A stretch of 21,250 nt of DNA from Patescibacteria group bacterium (GTDB lineage Bacteria > Patescibacteriota > Minisyncoccia > Phycocordibacterales > UBA12445), in assembly GCA_022710205.1 (NCBI GenBank), contig JAKLHJ010000004.1:1-21250 (forward strand), written 5' to 3'. The position numbers were made by a program, and so were the translations under genes. Positions 21,136 through 21,250 of this stretch are shown piece by piece. Under the pieces are notes generated by a model, which was not told the DNA's origin, did no database searches, and saw nothing but the letters and a program-made list of their open reading frames with translations. Position 1 is the first letter of the stretch. The number at the start of each line of letters is the position of its first letter.

Positions 21136-21250
21136 AAATGGGATATGAAAATTCTGGTCGTTGATGGTAATTCTCCTGATGGTACAGGAAAAGTTGTCAC
21201 TGACAAATCAAAAAAATGGAAAAATACTTTTCTTTACACTGAAACTAGCA
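21127..21250 (+). CDS. Glycosyltransferase family 2 fragment (both ends missing)
   Basis: Reading plus from 21127 gives LPQKWDMKILVVDGNSPDGT and on to TETS at the window edge. ILVVD-x-NSPDGTG is the hallmark of dolichol-phosphate-mannose-synthase-like GT2 enzymes (usual form VVDDNSPDGTG; here the second Asp is Gly). In those proteins it lies about 30-40 residues after the start, following an IPTYNE motif. That N-terminal part is missing, because upstream of 21127 the DNA is the MurF-like gene on the other strand. The frame runs off the window, so the length is unknown. Confidence 0.55.

Noticed and set aside
1..21250. CRISPR array or Cas genes
   Set aside because: No regularly spaced direct repeats and no cas-like proteins were found.

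Overview
The window looks like a piece of a Candidate Phyla Radiation (Patescibacteria, probably Parcubacteria-type) genome. This is an inference from gene content and style; no marker such as 16S rRNA is present. The signs are tandem VirB2/TrbC-like pilin genes, a lamin-tail-domain surface protein, an SPFH protein, a degenerate metallo-beta-lactamase-fold protein beside gyrA, AT-rich spacers, few Shine-Dalgarno sequences and very short or absent 5' leaders. All genes read with the standard bacterial code; TGA is not reassigned.

Layout. (1) 1-3205, mostly plus strand: the 3' end of a peptidoglycan-binding-domain protein, a terminator, about 340 bases of strongly foldable non-coding DNA, a minus-strand tRNA-Leu(TAG), then a two-gene cassette (SPFH protein plus a three-helix membrane protein) that appears more GC-rich than its surroundings and uses clear Shine-Dalgarno sites. 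(2) 3307-7030, minus: one apparent operon running from an essentially leaderless methyltransferase gene through an orphan, membrane-anchored ABC-type solute-binding protein into five consecutive small two-helix pilin-like proteins. (3) 7127-10521, minus: degenerate MBL-fold protein, small membrane protein, gyrA, behind a clear promoter and ending in a terminator. (4) 10828-12209: an exported lamin-tail-like protein (+) converging on a small unknown protein (-). (5) 12210-14780: a divergent promoter region holding a large nested inverted repeat, then CorA-like transporter and cysteinyl-tRNA synthetase in a tight plus-strand pair. (6) 14819-19657, minus: grpE-dnaK-dnaJ chaperone operon with a phospholipase D/cardiolipin synthase-like gene at its end, behind a near-consensus promoter. 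(7) 19667-21250: a perfect 23-bp inverted repeat enclosing GC-rich stems, then a MurF-like gene.

Two points deserve most attention. First, the pilin/solute-binding cluster at 3307-6477 looks like a CPR-specific surface system with several paralogous subunits. Second, the right end shows two truncated genes meeting head to head near 21130: a MurF lacking its N-terminal ATP-binding P-loop, and a plus-strand glycosyltransferase family 2 fragment lacking its start. That suggests a chimeric join or a rearrangement. No CRISPR array, transposase, integrase or rRNA was seen.
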